A DNA stretch of 64,000 nucleotides, taken from Chlorops oryzae (taxonomy: Eukaryota > Arthropoda > Insecta > Diptera > Chloropidae). The position numbers were made by a program, and so were the translations under genes. Shown here piece by piece: positions 10,401 to 18,800 of this stretch; position 1 is the first letter of the stretch; each line of letters begins with the position of its first letter. The stretch is taken from the NCBI GenBank assembly GCA_020466095.1, contig CM035808.1, positions 79,265,651 to 79,329,650 on the forward strand, written 5' to 3'. The notes beneath the pieces were generated by a model that saw only the letters and a list, made by a program, of their open reading frames with translations, was not told the DNA's origin and did not search any database.

Positions 10401-11582
10401 ATTCGAACGATCTTATCAGTGCAACCTTACGAAGACTACACTATAAAAAACGATATGCTGTTTAAAAATAAAAACGGATTAATGCTGCTCGCTGTGCCCA
10501 AGGACATGGAAGGAGAAATTATAAAGACTGAACATGAAAAAGGACACTTTGGAGTAGAAAAAACTATTCATGCAATCGAACAACAATATTTCATACCACA
10601 CTTGCGACAAAAGATAGAAAAAGTAATACAAAACTGTATAAAATGTATTTTATTTAATAAAAAGCTGGGAAGACAAGAAGGATTCTTGAACCTGATTGAC
10701 AAAGGAGACGCGCCACTACTTACCTTACACATGGACCATTTAGGACCAATGGATGCAACAACAAAAAAGTACAAGTATATCTTGGCGCTGATAGACGGAT
10801 TCACTAAATTCACGTGGTTATACCCTACGAAAACAACTTCAGCAGAAGAGGTGGTAAAAAAGCTAGAAGACTGGACAACGATATTCGGAGCTCCACGACG
10901 TATAATTAGCGACAAAGGTGCAGCATTCGTGTCAAAATTATTCGAAGAATGGTGTAAAGCCGAAACAGTCGAGCATTCGCTAACAACAACAGGCGTAGCT
11001 AGAGGCAATGGCCAGGTGGAACGTCTGAACCGAACCATCCTTAGTATTATCTCGAAGATGTCAGCAGATCGCCCAGAAATGTGGTACAAGCACGTCAACA
11101 AGGTACAAAAAATAGTCAACAATACGGTGAGTAAAACGACACAACGCACACCATTTGAATTGATGTTCGGAGTAAAGATGCGGACAGCAGTCGATATCAA
11201 TATCAACGATATAGTAGAATCGGAGTTGGCAAATCTCTTCATGCACGATCGTGGTGACGTCAGAGCAGAAGCGAAGGGTGAAATTGTAAAGGCTCAAGAG
11301 GAATACAAAAAGCAGCAAAACAAGAAAAGGAAGAAAGAATCAACATATAAACCAGGAGACCTCGTGGCAATCAAGAGGACTCAATTCGTCTCGGGGAAAA
11401 AACTGGCAAGTGGGTACCTCGGCCCATATGAGGTGACCCAATGTAATCGAAACGGGCGTTATAATGTACGAAAAGCGGCGGAATTCGAAGGTCCGATTAC
11501 TACATCTACAAGCTGCGATTATATGAAGCGATGGAGACAGGAAGACTCAACCCTATCCGGGACGGATGAGGATGTCGAATAG
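7445..11582 (+). pseudogene. Gag-Pol polyprotein of gypsy B (two lesions)
   Basis: Gag region 7445-8400, then two CCHC knuckles (CYNCGSREHKRSEC and CFRCNKTGHISKNC, 8399-8500), an aspartic protease DSGA (about 8620), RT with FSTLDLENAFFHIPI and YMDD (about 9525), RNase H with TDACKDGFGG (about 9970), and integrase with an HHCC finger (GHFGVEKT...CIKC, 10540-10640), D in MDHLG, D in SDKGAAF and E in GQVERLNRT. The TAA at 8228 is in frame with what follows at 8333, and the RT frame shifts by one in the T run near 9470. Everything else is open to 11582, consistent with a single gag-pol frame. Confidence 0.92.
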
Positions 11583-11587
11583 CCGAG

Positions 11588-11901
11588 TGTAAGAAGGTGG
11601 AAGGAAGAAGAAAGAGAAGTAAAAGTTAGTCGCAATCACGTTGTCGGTGAGTTTAGTTCTCTCATTTTGCGCGCTCAGTTGATTAAGTTGTCGTTGTTCT
11701 TTTCAGTTTTCAGTTGATCGGTCGAAAAATACTTACGTGAACCTAATCTACGGAATCTAAATTAATACTTACCTACAGAATTGTCTTAATACTTACCCTT
11801 TGTTTTCTTTAATCTAATTTAATATCTACATAAACTAATATTAATCACTCAAGCTTACTGGAATAAATTGAATCGAACTTAAACTAAAATACAGTAAAGC
11901 T

Positions 11902-11905
<4 letters not shown>
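11588..11905 (+). repeat. 3' LTR of gypsy B
   Basis: Same length and, as far as I can read, same sequence as the 5' LTR. It starts five bases after the gag-pol stop. No clean purine tract precedes it (GAATAGCCGAG), which is unusual. Confidence 0.95.
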
Positions 11906-11939
<34 letters not shown>

Positions 11940-11954
11940 GTATATATATATATA
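11906..11954. repeat. (AT)n tract at the gypsy B insertion site, right side
   Basis: Alternating AT run continuing the tract seen at 6781-6811, interrupted only by AATG around 11937. See the left tract for the target-site reasoning. Confidence 0.8.
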
Positions 11955-12164
11955 AATATCGTTGAACTCATATGACCCGATAGGAAGCTCGATTACATGC
12001 TTGCCAATGTGAAAAAGGTTATTTTTTTCATCAATATTCGGTATTGAGTAATATGTATGAAAATCAATCAGTCCACAAACATATTCCTTTTTAAGCTCTA
12101 TGGGAGGAAAATAATTTGCTGTAAGAATTGAGGAATTTCCAGTCAAAGTCAATGTTCTTGACAT
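11955..12164 (-). pseudogene. Maverick minor capsid protein, N-terminal part
   Basis: The ATG at 12164 starts SRTLTLTGNSSILTANYFPP, then EYVCGLIDFHTYYSIPNI and IELPIGSYEFND, after which the frame enters the AT repeat and gypsy B. An earlier in-frame start at 12200 exists, but the conserved protein starts at MSRTL. The C-terminal part is at 6305-6780. It precedes no other gene by a gap larger than 70 bp (integrase stop at 12235). Confidence 0.75.
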
Positions 12165-12234
12165 CTTGAGGGGTTTAGAGAGTAAAGTAAACTGAATCAA
12201 TCAAAGAAATTAAACTTCTTTTTATAAAATTTTT

Positions 12235-13151
12235 TCATTGTATATCATATTTATTTATCCATGAGTTGTGACTATCTGAAAACCCCAACCATTTTACATA
12301 CACTTTATCACCCCGCTTCTTTATAACTTTCTCAACTAAATACATGTGAGGAAAACGTGATTTTTTTAATTCTTGTGTATAGAAAGCTCCTTTAATTACA
12401 TTTCACTGATAGTCTTCTAGAATATAAGTACATGGATTGTTATTTTGAATCTTATTTATCTTTAAGATTTCCGCTGTCCAATTGGGTGTGTAACCTTTCT
12501 CAAAAACATGTTTATATTTGCTTATTCGAACGTCATCGTTTACATGAAATTTGGGCTTATTATAGACTTTCAGACGGTTGTAAATCGTTTTTAGAATTGT
12601 TGCTGCATTTAAAGAAATCACTTTATCGGGTGCAATTTTTATTGTTCTGTGCACTTTTCTACTGTAATCTTTAGTCAATTTTTGATATTCATCAATCCAA
12701 TTGTAAGAACCGCGATTACTGAAGCCCTTCCACATCATATTTTTCAAAGTGAGATTAAATCGTCCAACTATCGATGCTTTCATTACACTATAGGTTGAGT
12801 AGTGATTTATTTTGTTTTGTTTCATCAAAAGTTGAAACTCTTTATTGAAGAATTCCTTCCCATCATCTGTTTGCAAATTTTAAGGTTTTCGACCGCATTC
12901 AAATACACTGTTCATTGCTTTGTTAACATCAGGAGCTGTTTTCGACTTTAACGCAACGGTCCAGGCATATTTGGAGAAAGTGTCAATGAATGTGAGTAGG
13001 TAGCGATACCCTTTGTTGAATGTAGATAGTTACCCATTTCCACCAAATCAGCTTGCCAAAGATCATCAATATCTTTGGTTATAACAGCTCTTCGTCTAAA
13101 ATTTCGTCGTGCCTGTCGATGGAGCTCCTCAACTATTTGATATCGACTCAT
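12235..13151 (-). pseudogene. Maverick integrase with C-terminal chromodomain, catalytically dead
   Basis: Starts at 13151 (ATG overlapping the upstream stop as ATGA). Reads LWQADLVEM (first Asp), shifts frame near 13010-13040 into FIDTFSKYAWTVALKSK, has a TAA at 12881, then LQTDDGKEFFN (second Asp) and SVMKASIVGRFN, where the third catalytic residue (Glu in this family) is Gly. An SH3-like part follows (KFHVNDDVRISK), then a TGA at 12403 and, in the same frame, a chromodomain-like MYLVEKVIKKRGDKVYVKWL (12241-12340). A retroviral-type DDE integrase inserts Maverick DNA. No N-terminal zinc finger is seen. Confidence 0.9.
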
Positions 13152-13594
13152 GTTGAAAATGGTATTGTGTGGTTTTGGTTTGGTTTCTGAATAATGTTTT
13201 GATTAGAAATCATTGAAAACAAAACATTTTCCGTACCTTCTAAACGCTTCTCAACATATTCCATATACACCTTAAACCTTTCATCAATATCGCGTTCAAT
13301 AGATTTAATTTTTTCATAAACGGTTTCAATTTCTTTATAACGGTGACTTTCATAAGCTTTAATTGAATCCTGAAATTCAGTTCGATACGCATCAAGTCTT
13401 AGAATTACAAAATTTTGCGTTGCAGCGTCGCCCTTTACTATTGGATCTTTAAGATTTCTGATGCGTTTAAAATGATCGTTGAAACTATGATCTCTGCTAT
13501 CGCTTAGAGTCTATTCCGTATTAAAACTTTTTGAGTTGGATGTATTGTTATTATATCGACCGAATTTGTCCACGCTCATCTTTTTATTTTTCAT
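13148..13594 (-). pseudogene. Maverick small protein with coiled-coil, one nonsense codon
   Basis: A frame from 13594 to a TGA at 13148 (149 codons) with one TAG near 13514. It starts MKNKKMSVDKFGRYNN, then RIRNLKDPIVKGDAATQNFV, a DPxxxxDAxT pattern also seen in fibre-like proteins, then a Lys/Glu-rich heptad region (KAYESHRYKEIETVYEKIKS). The TGA overlaps the integrase ATG. Fibre or scaffold roles are possible; no function is assigned. Confidence 0.6.
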
Positions 13595-13601
13595 CGAGTT
13601 T

Positions 13602-14643
13602 TCATTCAATTATTTCAGCTTCTTTAAGCTCTTCAATAATTGAAATAATTTCGTTGTTATGATTATTATGTCCTGCAGATTGTGATGCTAGTCGTAAACG
13701 ATTAACCAATTCATTTGGGTCATCCCAATATATATAGTTGATTGGAATCAAATTTAAATTCGTTAAACCAAATCCTTCTTTCTTCACATCTAAGTTAGAG
13801 TTTGACCCCTTACTCTCCACAACTTTGATTAAAAATTGAATACTGTTTAGATACTTGGATCCTTTGTTTCCATTGACTTGACCACGAGATGTATAGCCAC
13901 GTCTATAGGCATTAGTTTTCAATAGAATTTTCTGAAACAATTTTAGATTCGGTTGAGTATATTCGATAGGATTTTTTGTAAACATTAACTGAAAAAGTCC
14001 TGGTGTCATTTTAAAAGTTTCATCACCAATTTGAACTTCATTGGAATTTTTGAATGATATTTTTGAGTCTCCAAACATCAATTGCAGTTCCAAATTGTAA
14101 TTCAATCCAAATATTCTATCTAGACTGTTTTGCTTTTCTAGTAGATCAAAATTCGGTTCATTTAACAAATTACTGACTTCTCCTTCTTCTTCTTCTTCCA
14201 TGGCTTTAATAGTGTTTGATTTATTATCATTATCATCATCGTCATCATCACTGCTATAAAATTTATCATTGCTTTCTTCATCATCATCAGCATCATCATA
14301 ATCTTGAACAAAATCAACACTATTAGGTCTTTTTGGTGTACTAGTTACAATCTTTGGTAGTTTATTAATGTTTTTTCTCCTTCTTTCTTTTTTTAATCGG
14401 TCTTTTGAAAAAACTTTTTTTGTTGAAAGTTGAAATATTTGCTTTAGAGTTTTCAGCCAAATCATTTACTATTTCATTTTTAGCTTTAGTTTCTGTAAGC
14501 AAATCCTTAATTGGAGCTGTGATTGGCAGAAAAGTTTTTTCCAGGCTTTCTGCTACGCTTAAATCATTAATTTTAATGGCTTTGAACTTATCCCTCAAAC
14601 CTTTCCTCGTCTGAATAATTGTGGAAAGCAATTCATCATCCAT
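13602..14643 (-). pseudogene. Maverick-associated protein with acidic linker, one frameshift
   Basis: The N-terminal frame (14643 to about 14410) starts MDDELLSTIIQTRKGLRDKF, helical. A one-base shift in the A/T run near 14405-14420 moves it into the frame that ends at 13602. That part has a basic patch, a long Asp/Glu run (DSDDDDDDNDNK type, about 14215-14300), then GLFQLMFTKNP and DDPNELVNRLRLASQSAGHNN near the C-terminus. Total about 345 residues. I recognise the C-terminal motif from unnamed proteins of insect Mavericks; role unknown, possibly virion assembly. Confidence 0.65.
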
Positions 14644-14769
14644 GACTTTGTTGTTGCTACTGATAACGCTCTCAATGAACTTTTTGCATTAATGGTAAAA
14701 ATATTAATGAGATCATTTAAGTGTCCATGACATCTTTTATATTATAAATATTCCTCAATTCACTTGTCA

Positions 14770-14850
14770 CTTCCGTGGCGTAGTGGATAGGAGTATGTCG
14801 TTGTCATACATCTATAGGCTCAAAGCGAGATGTTTAACTCTCGACACAGG
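14770..14850 (+). other. tRNA-like segment, possible SINE head or tRNA pseudogene
   Basis: GTGGCGTAGTGGATAGGAG resembles a tRNA A box, and GATGTTTAACTCTCGACAC some 35 bp later is a degraded B box. The spacing fits a tRNA. Pairing of the acceptor and anticodon stems is poor, so a functional tRNA is unlikely; a tRNA-derived SINE or relic is the better guess. It lies between two Maverick genes, followed by CT-rich microsatellites. Confidence 0.35.
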
Positions 14851-14878
14851 TAGAAACTTTAGAAAATCCTATTTGTTC

Positions 14879-14976
14879 TCTCTCTCTCTTTCACTGCAAC
14901 TTCTACATTGCAGCTAAAATGGAAATAAGTGATAAAAATATAAGTCTCTCTTTCTCTCTCTCTCTCTCTCTCTCGA
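14879..14976. repeat. (CT)n microsatellites
   Basis: Two CT runs at 14879-14890 and 14945-14974 separated by a unique stretch. They follow the tRNA-like segment, which fits a SINE tail but is not proof. Confidence 0.85.
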
Positions 14977-15034
14977 ATGCAGAAAAGAAAAAATAAAATT
15001 GAATACAGTTTAAAAAAATATATTTTATTAGTTT

Positions 15035-15412
15035 TCAATCGGGTACAGTAGTTTGCAGTTGTAATAATGCATTGACCATATGTGAAACTGTATATATATC
15101 GTTTTTAAAAACATATTTGCTACTGCATTGTGGATATACTATTGCCTTAAGGCGTAGAATAAGTCGCGATATTTGCAATATTGCATTCAACTCATCTTGA
15201 TGAATAGTTTGATTGTTGGTATGACGTAAGCATATTAATGGACAATAAGCCGACCAGCGTATATGTTCTGCTAGAGGATCATCATTTATTTTCCATTTAC
15301 AAATTTCCACTGTGCAAAAGTAAAATTTTGCAATATCTTCACTGCCAGTGTAAATTATTCCAAATATCGCATAGGCCAATTTTCGAAAGTTTTTAGGTGC
15401 TCGCTCTCATAG
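15035..15412 (-). pseudogene. IAP-like BIR-domain gene carried by the Maverick
   Basis: The open frame runs from just after a TGA at about 15410 to a stop at 15035. It reads RAPKNFRKLAYAIFGIIYTG, then FYFCTVEICKWKINDDPLAEHIRWSAYCPL. The order G-x-x-Y-T-G, x-F-C, W, DDP, EH-x-RWS-x-x-C matches a baculoviral IAP repeat, including the later zinc ligands Cys, His (EHIRW) and Cys. The first zinc Cys of the pair is Phe here, so zinc binding is probably lost. BIR proteins block caspases or regulate ubiquitin signalling; in a virus-like element this would suggest control of host cell death. No RING finger follows. Confidence 0.7.
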
Positions 15413-15650
15413 CATTCGATCGGTCATATCCAAAGGTTCAACATTATTTACACTCTGGATTGATGGTGACCAAAACGAGTCTGTTCCTCGATGAACATGT
15501 CTGTTTATTGTTGTTGCTGTTGAACAGATCTGCTTATGGAACAGGTCTGTTCCATAATGAACAGGCTGTTTGCTGTCGATGAAGAAGGATGACTATTGAA
15601 CTGATCAGATTGTTGCTTGACTCCAAACATTGTTGTTGAACTGCTTGATC
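15413..15650 (-). pseudogene. Likely N-terminal region of the BIR gene, Gln/Ser-rich
   Basis: On the minus strand an ATG at about 15630 starts MFGVKQQSDQFNSHPSSS and runs to a Gln cluster (SVQQQQQ) and a stop near 15515; further broken frames lead into the BIR domain. GAACAGACCTGTTCC-type short repeats occur within it. It probably belonged to the BIR gene, but could be a separate small ORF. Confidence 0.35.
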
Positions 15651-15692
15651 TGTTTTTGAAACTGAATATTTTGTTGTGCATACACTCTGCTT

Positions 15693-16386
15693 TTATAGAT
15701 GAATAAATATGTTGAACCCTTTTCTAAATCGTCCACTTTTTACGGAATTATCTTTGCCAATGACGAGAAACCCATATTTATCCTTCCAACATTCAGTAAA
15801 AATTTTTAAAAAATCTTGAAATGACATATCAGTACCAACATGATCATTATAAATATGTCTTATGTTCGTTTCATCTTGTTTAAACATGATAATTAAGTTT
15901 CATTGTCACGAATCAGATGTTTTGGTATTCGAGTATAAGTTTGGCATAGATAAAAGCTATCAATATTATTGTGCCGACCCATACAGAAATAATTTCGTAT
16001 ATTGTTCTGTTTTTCACATGCACCATCATCGAAGATAAAAATAGAACCTGATTTTGCTTTTTCTGGAGCTAGAACTTCTTCATTATCTGAGAAGGTGTAA
16101 AAGCCCATTCCTTTTATTGGTTTTATAAGTTGTTGAAGATATTGATATTTCGGTTGATGCAATGACTTTGAATACAAGTATACATTTTTAAATCTAAGAC
16201 CATTGGGACTTTCAATAAGACTCAACATAATGTTGGTTTTTCCACAATTCGATGGTCCGACAATTAGTGCACGTATTGTGTTTGGTAGCAATGAACATAA
16301 CGTATTTGTGACAATTTATCATTTGAAAGCGTTTTTAGGTCTAAATTTTTCACCGAAATATTCATTTGTTGTCTTATGAAACGCAT
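15693..16386 (-). pseudogene. A32/FtsK-type genome-packaging ATPase of the Maverick
   Basis: An ATG at 16386 opens a short N-terminus (MRFIRQQMNISVKNLDL); a shift near 16295-16310 enters the ATPase frame. It shows Walker A LIVGPSNCGKTN (near 16245), Walker B GSIFIFDDGA (near 16040) and QTYTRIPKHLIRDN (near 15915). A second shift near 15890 leads to the C-terminus FKQDETNIRHIYNDH and KYGFLVIGKDN, with a stop at 15693. About 230 residues, normal for the family. It drives DNA into the capsid. Two frameshifts inactivate it. Confidence 0.92.
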
Positions 16387-16504
16387 TTTACTCTTTTAAC
16401 CAACAACAATGATATAAAAGCGATTCCTTTTATACTTTTTGCGCAGAATGCTTTTGACCGTTGATTTGTGTGCTATAGAAACAAACAAAAATTTATAATT
16501 GCTT
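16387..16504. promoter_or_regulatory. Divergent intergenic region between ATPase and PLA2 genes
   Basis: The ATPase runs left from 16386 and the PLA2-domain gene runs right from about 16505, so both should be transcribed from these ~120 bp. A TATAAAAG motif lies at 16412-16419. Promoter function is inferred from layout. Confidence 0.4.
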
Positions 16505-17303
16505 GTTAGCAGCAAAAAAGTATTTGATCGTAAACGTAAAGCCGTTGGACAAGGATTAATAAATAACCTTTTTAATAAACTGCCAATTGAACTTCATTTA
16601 CCAGGCTATTGGTTTGTGGACCGGGAACTAAACTCGAAATACGTTTAGCAAAAGGAGACAATGGTATAAATCTTTTGGATTCTGCATGTAGAGAACACGA
16701 TATTGCCTACTATAAATACAAAGACTTACCGCATTGCCGATAAGATTTTAGTTGAGAGAGCTTGGGAGAAAGTAAAAGCTCCAGATTCGAGTGTCGCAGA
16801 AAAGGCAAACGCTTGGTTTGTTACAAACGCAATCAAAGCCAAACTGAAGATAGGTGGTGGTAGTCTTCGAAAAAACAATAGCAGAAAACTAAAGACTGTG
16901 AAGAAAAAAAAAGAAGAAATTCTGTACTAAAATTTTCACTACTGCAATAAAAAATGGTACAAAAGTTTTAAAAAATGCAAACCCAATTGATATGAATGAT
17001 GCTATTCAAATTGCTGAGAAATCTTTAACATCTACTCTTAAGAGGAAAAATCGTAAAGTTCTACCTCGCATAATCCCTGTACTAAAAGTGGGTGGATTTT
17101 TACCATTAATACCAATTTTAGCGGGTATTGCAAAACTTGGAGAAATAGTATCGGGAGGCATGTCGATTGCAAATATGATAAAAAATATAATATCTGCAAA
17201 GGATGAAAATCCCAAGGAACCTGTTGCCATTGGAAACGGGCTTTATTTAAAACCCTATAGAAATGGATATGGTAACTTTCTTCATCCTTATTCAAAAAAC
17301 TAA
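16505..17303 (+). pseudogene. Maverick phospholipase-A2-domain minor capsid protein
   Basis: Reads KVFDRKRKAVGQGLINNLFN and LPIELHLPGY, then (after a one-base shift near 16615) the PLA2 calcium loop CGPGTKLEIRLAKGD and catalytic HDIAYYKYKD. Another shift near 16720 leads to ADKILVERAWEKVKAPDSSV, a Lys-rich stretch, and a shift near 16925. It ends with a hydrophobic Gly-rich segment (GGFLPLIPILAGIAKLGEIV), typical of membrane-active capsid proteins, and GLYLKPYRNGYGNFLHPYSKN. The His-Asp pair and CGPG loop are those of parvovirus-type PLA2 that help virions cross membranes. No start codon is preserved at the expected site. Confidence 0.88.
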
Positions 17304-17307
17304 CTAT

Positions 17308-17700
17308 CACTCTACCCAAGAGAGCCCTAACCGAGGTCGACCTAAGAAAATATGCCGCAAACTTGAAATCTTTCAGAGGAGTTTGTATGCGAAATACTTA
17401 ACAAAGACGTCCCCATAAGATTTACTGTAAAATAATTAATCTGGATTCATCAGATGAAGATCGTACTCATTGGGTAGCATACTTTAAAAATAATACTGTT
17501 AAGGAATATTTTGATAGTTTCGGTAACCTTTCACCACCGAAAGAAGTTGTCAAATATGTTATCTCGGTGCAAATAATTTGCGATACAACTATAAACAACA
17601 TCAGCAATACAATTCATATAACTGTGGTCATTTCTGTTTAAAGTTTTTGTATTCACAATCACAGCAACAATTAAATAAAATATCAATTTTAAATACATAA
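17308..17700 (+). pseudogene. Maverick adenain-like cysteine protease
   Basis: Follows the PLA2 gene by a few bases. Reads LPKRALTEVDLRKYAANLKSF, a TAA near 17400, then in the same frame the catalytic His in RTHWVAYFKNN, acidic partner in EYFDSFGNLSPP, a one-base shift near 17560, and the catalytic Cys in YNSYNCGHFCLKFLYS. All triad positions are present but split by a stop and a shift. This Ulp1/adenain fold enzyme matures capsid proteins. Size about 130 residues, usual for the class. Confidence 0.92.
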
Positions 17701-17735
17701 AAAATTTCTTTTATTTATAATTTCTTGAATAAACA

Positions 17736-18396
17736 CCCAATGAGGCAAGCTTTACCTTGTTCTGGCTAAAAAATCATGCCTTATCTTCCTCTCAATGACT
17801 TCAGTATTGAAAAGTCATCTCTAGCTCTAGCCCAATGTTTACATATTGAACTAATTGAACTATATATGCTCTCCTACCGCACACTTTCTCACCCCCTCAC
17901 CTCTTCAATGAGGCTCAATGCGAACCTTCTCATATAAACCTCCAAAAATTTCCAAAGACCTAAATGTATGTCATCTCATATAAACCTCCAAAAATTTCCA
18001 AAGACCTAAATGTATGTCATCTCATATAAACCTCCAAAAATTTCCAAAGACTTGAATGTAGTCATCTCATACAAACTTCCTAAATTTCCAAAGACCTAAA
18101 TGTATGTCATCTCATACAAACTTCCTAAATTTCCAAAGACCTAAATGTATGTCATCTCATATAAACTTCCTAAATTTCCAAAGACCTAAATGTATGTCAT
18201 CTCATATAAACCAACCAAAATTTTCTAGGACTTAAATGTGCGTCATCTCATACAAATCAACCAAAATTTGCTAGGTCTTCAATGTGCGTCTTTTCATACA
18301 AATCAACAAAAATTTTCTAGGACTTCAATGTGCGTCCTTTTCCGATTTTCCATACAAAAAAACTTGCACACCCAGAACGAACATATCCCCCCTACT
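17736..18396. repeat. Right terminal inverted repeat of the Maverick
   Basis: Reverse complement starts AGTAGGGGGGG and continues like the left TIR with scattered substitutions. It contains about nine 45-bp units and one copy of the block that is amplified into the 263-bp array on the left side. It ends at 18396; the host gag sequence resumes right after the target duplication. Confidence 0.95.
17940..18340. repeat. 45-bp subterminal tandem array, right end (about 9 units)
   Basis: Reverse-complement counterpart of the left array, with the same gradation: outer units carry AATGTGCGTC, inner units carry AAATGTATGTCATCTC. The copy-number difference between the two ends shows that the arrays changed independently after or during amplification. 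Confidence 0.9.
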
Positions 18397-18402
18397 GACA
18401 TC

Positions 18403-18800
18403 TGATGAAATTTACGACGTGGTCGGAGGAAGAGAAATTGGACCAGCTGTATGAGCATTGTCTGACAGGGTTGCGACTATATGTAAGGAAGCATGAAGTT
18501 TCGTCGGTAGCTGAACTAACTCAGATTGCTGGCGCATGGGAAAGGGTGCAAGACGAAATTCTGACGACGCCTTCCCCGAGAGATGAGACACAAAAGCACC
18601 CCCAACCCCGCCAAAGGAACACAACGTAAATGTACGGACGGCGTGCTTGAAGTGCGGTCAGGAGGAGCATTACAGGAGGGAGTGCCCAAACTGACCAGGA
18701 AGGTTTTGTCGAGAATGTGGAAAACGCGAAGTGAACACACACGAATGCTGTCGTGTGGGAAACGCCAACGGCCCTCAGACCCAACGGGGCAGTCTGAGAG
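18403..18800 (+). pseudogene. Gag of element A, C-terminal part with zinc knuckles
   Basis: Reading continues from 1793 in phase: TWSEEEKLDQLYEHCLTGLR, then AELTQIAGAWERVQDE. After a shift near 18590-18620 a knuckle reads CLKCGQEEHYRREC, with a TGA right after it, then a second Cys cluster CRECGKREVNTHECC. Nucleic-acid-binding part of Gag. Confidence 0.8.

Larger units (their letters stand above)
6812..11905 (+). mobile_element. Ty3/gypsy LTR retrotransposon B, nearly intact
   Basis: Two 318-bp LTRs (6812-7129 and 11588-11905) begin TGTAAG and end CTTACA and look identical by eye, so the insertion is recent. Between them is one long gag-pol reading frame on the plus strand with only two visible lesions: a nonsense codon at 8228-8230 and a one-base shift in a T run near 9465-9473. 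It is inserted in the Maverick minor capsid gene in the opposite direction. Confidence 0.95.
1794..18396. mobile_element. Maverick/Polinton element, degraded, no polymerase B seen
   Basis: Termini are AGTAGGGGGGATATG and its complement, heading inverted repeats of about 660-760 bp. Flanks are CACATC and GACATC (1788-1793, 18397-18402), a 6-bp duplication with one mismatch, as expected for Polintons. Genes recognised: major capsid, minor capsid, integrase, packaging ATPase, adenain-like protease, PLA2-domain protein and several Polinton-associated proteins. Without the nested gypsy B (6812-11905) it would be about 11.5 kb, short for the class, and no protein-primed DNA polymerase frame is present. 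Almost every gene has at least one frameshift or stop, so this is an old, immobile copy of a virus-like element. Confidence 0.95.

Noticed and set aside
10568..11242. 224-codon minus-strand frame
   Set aside because: Antisense of the gypsy B integrase, which has all expected motifs on the plus strand.
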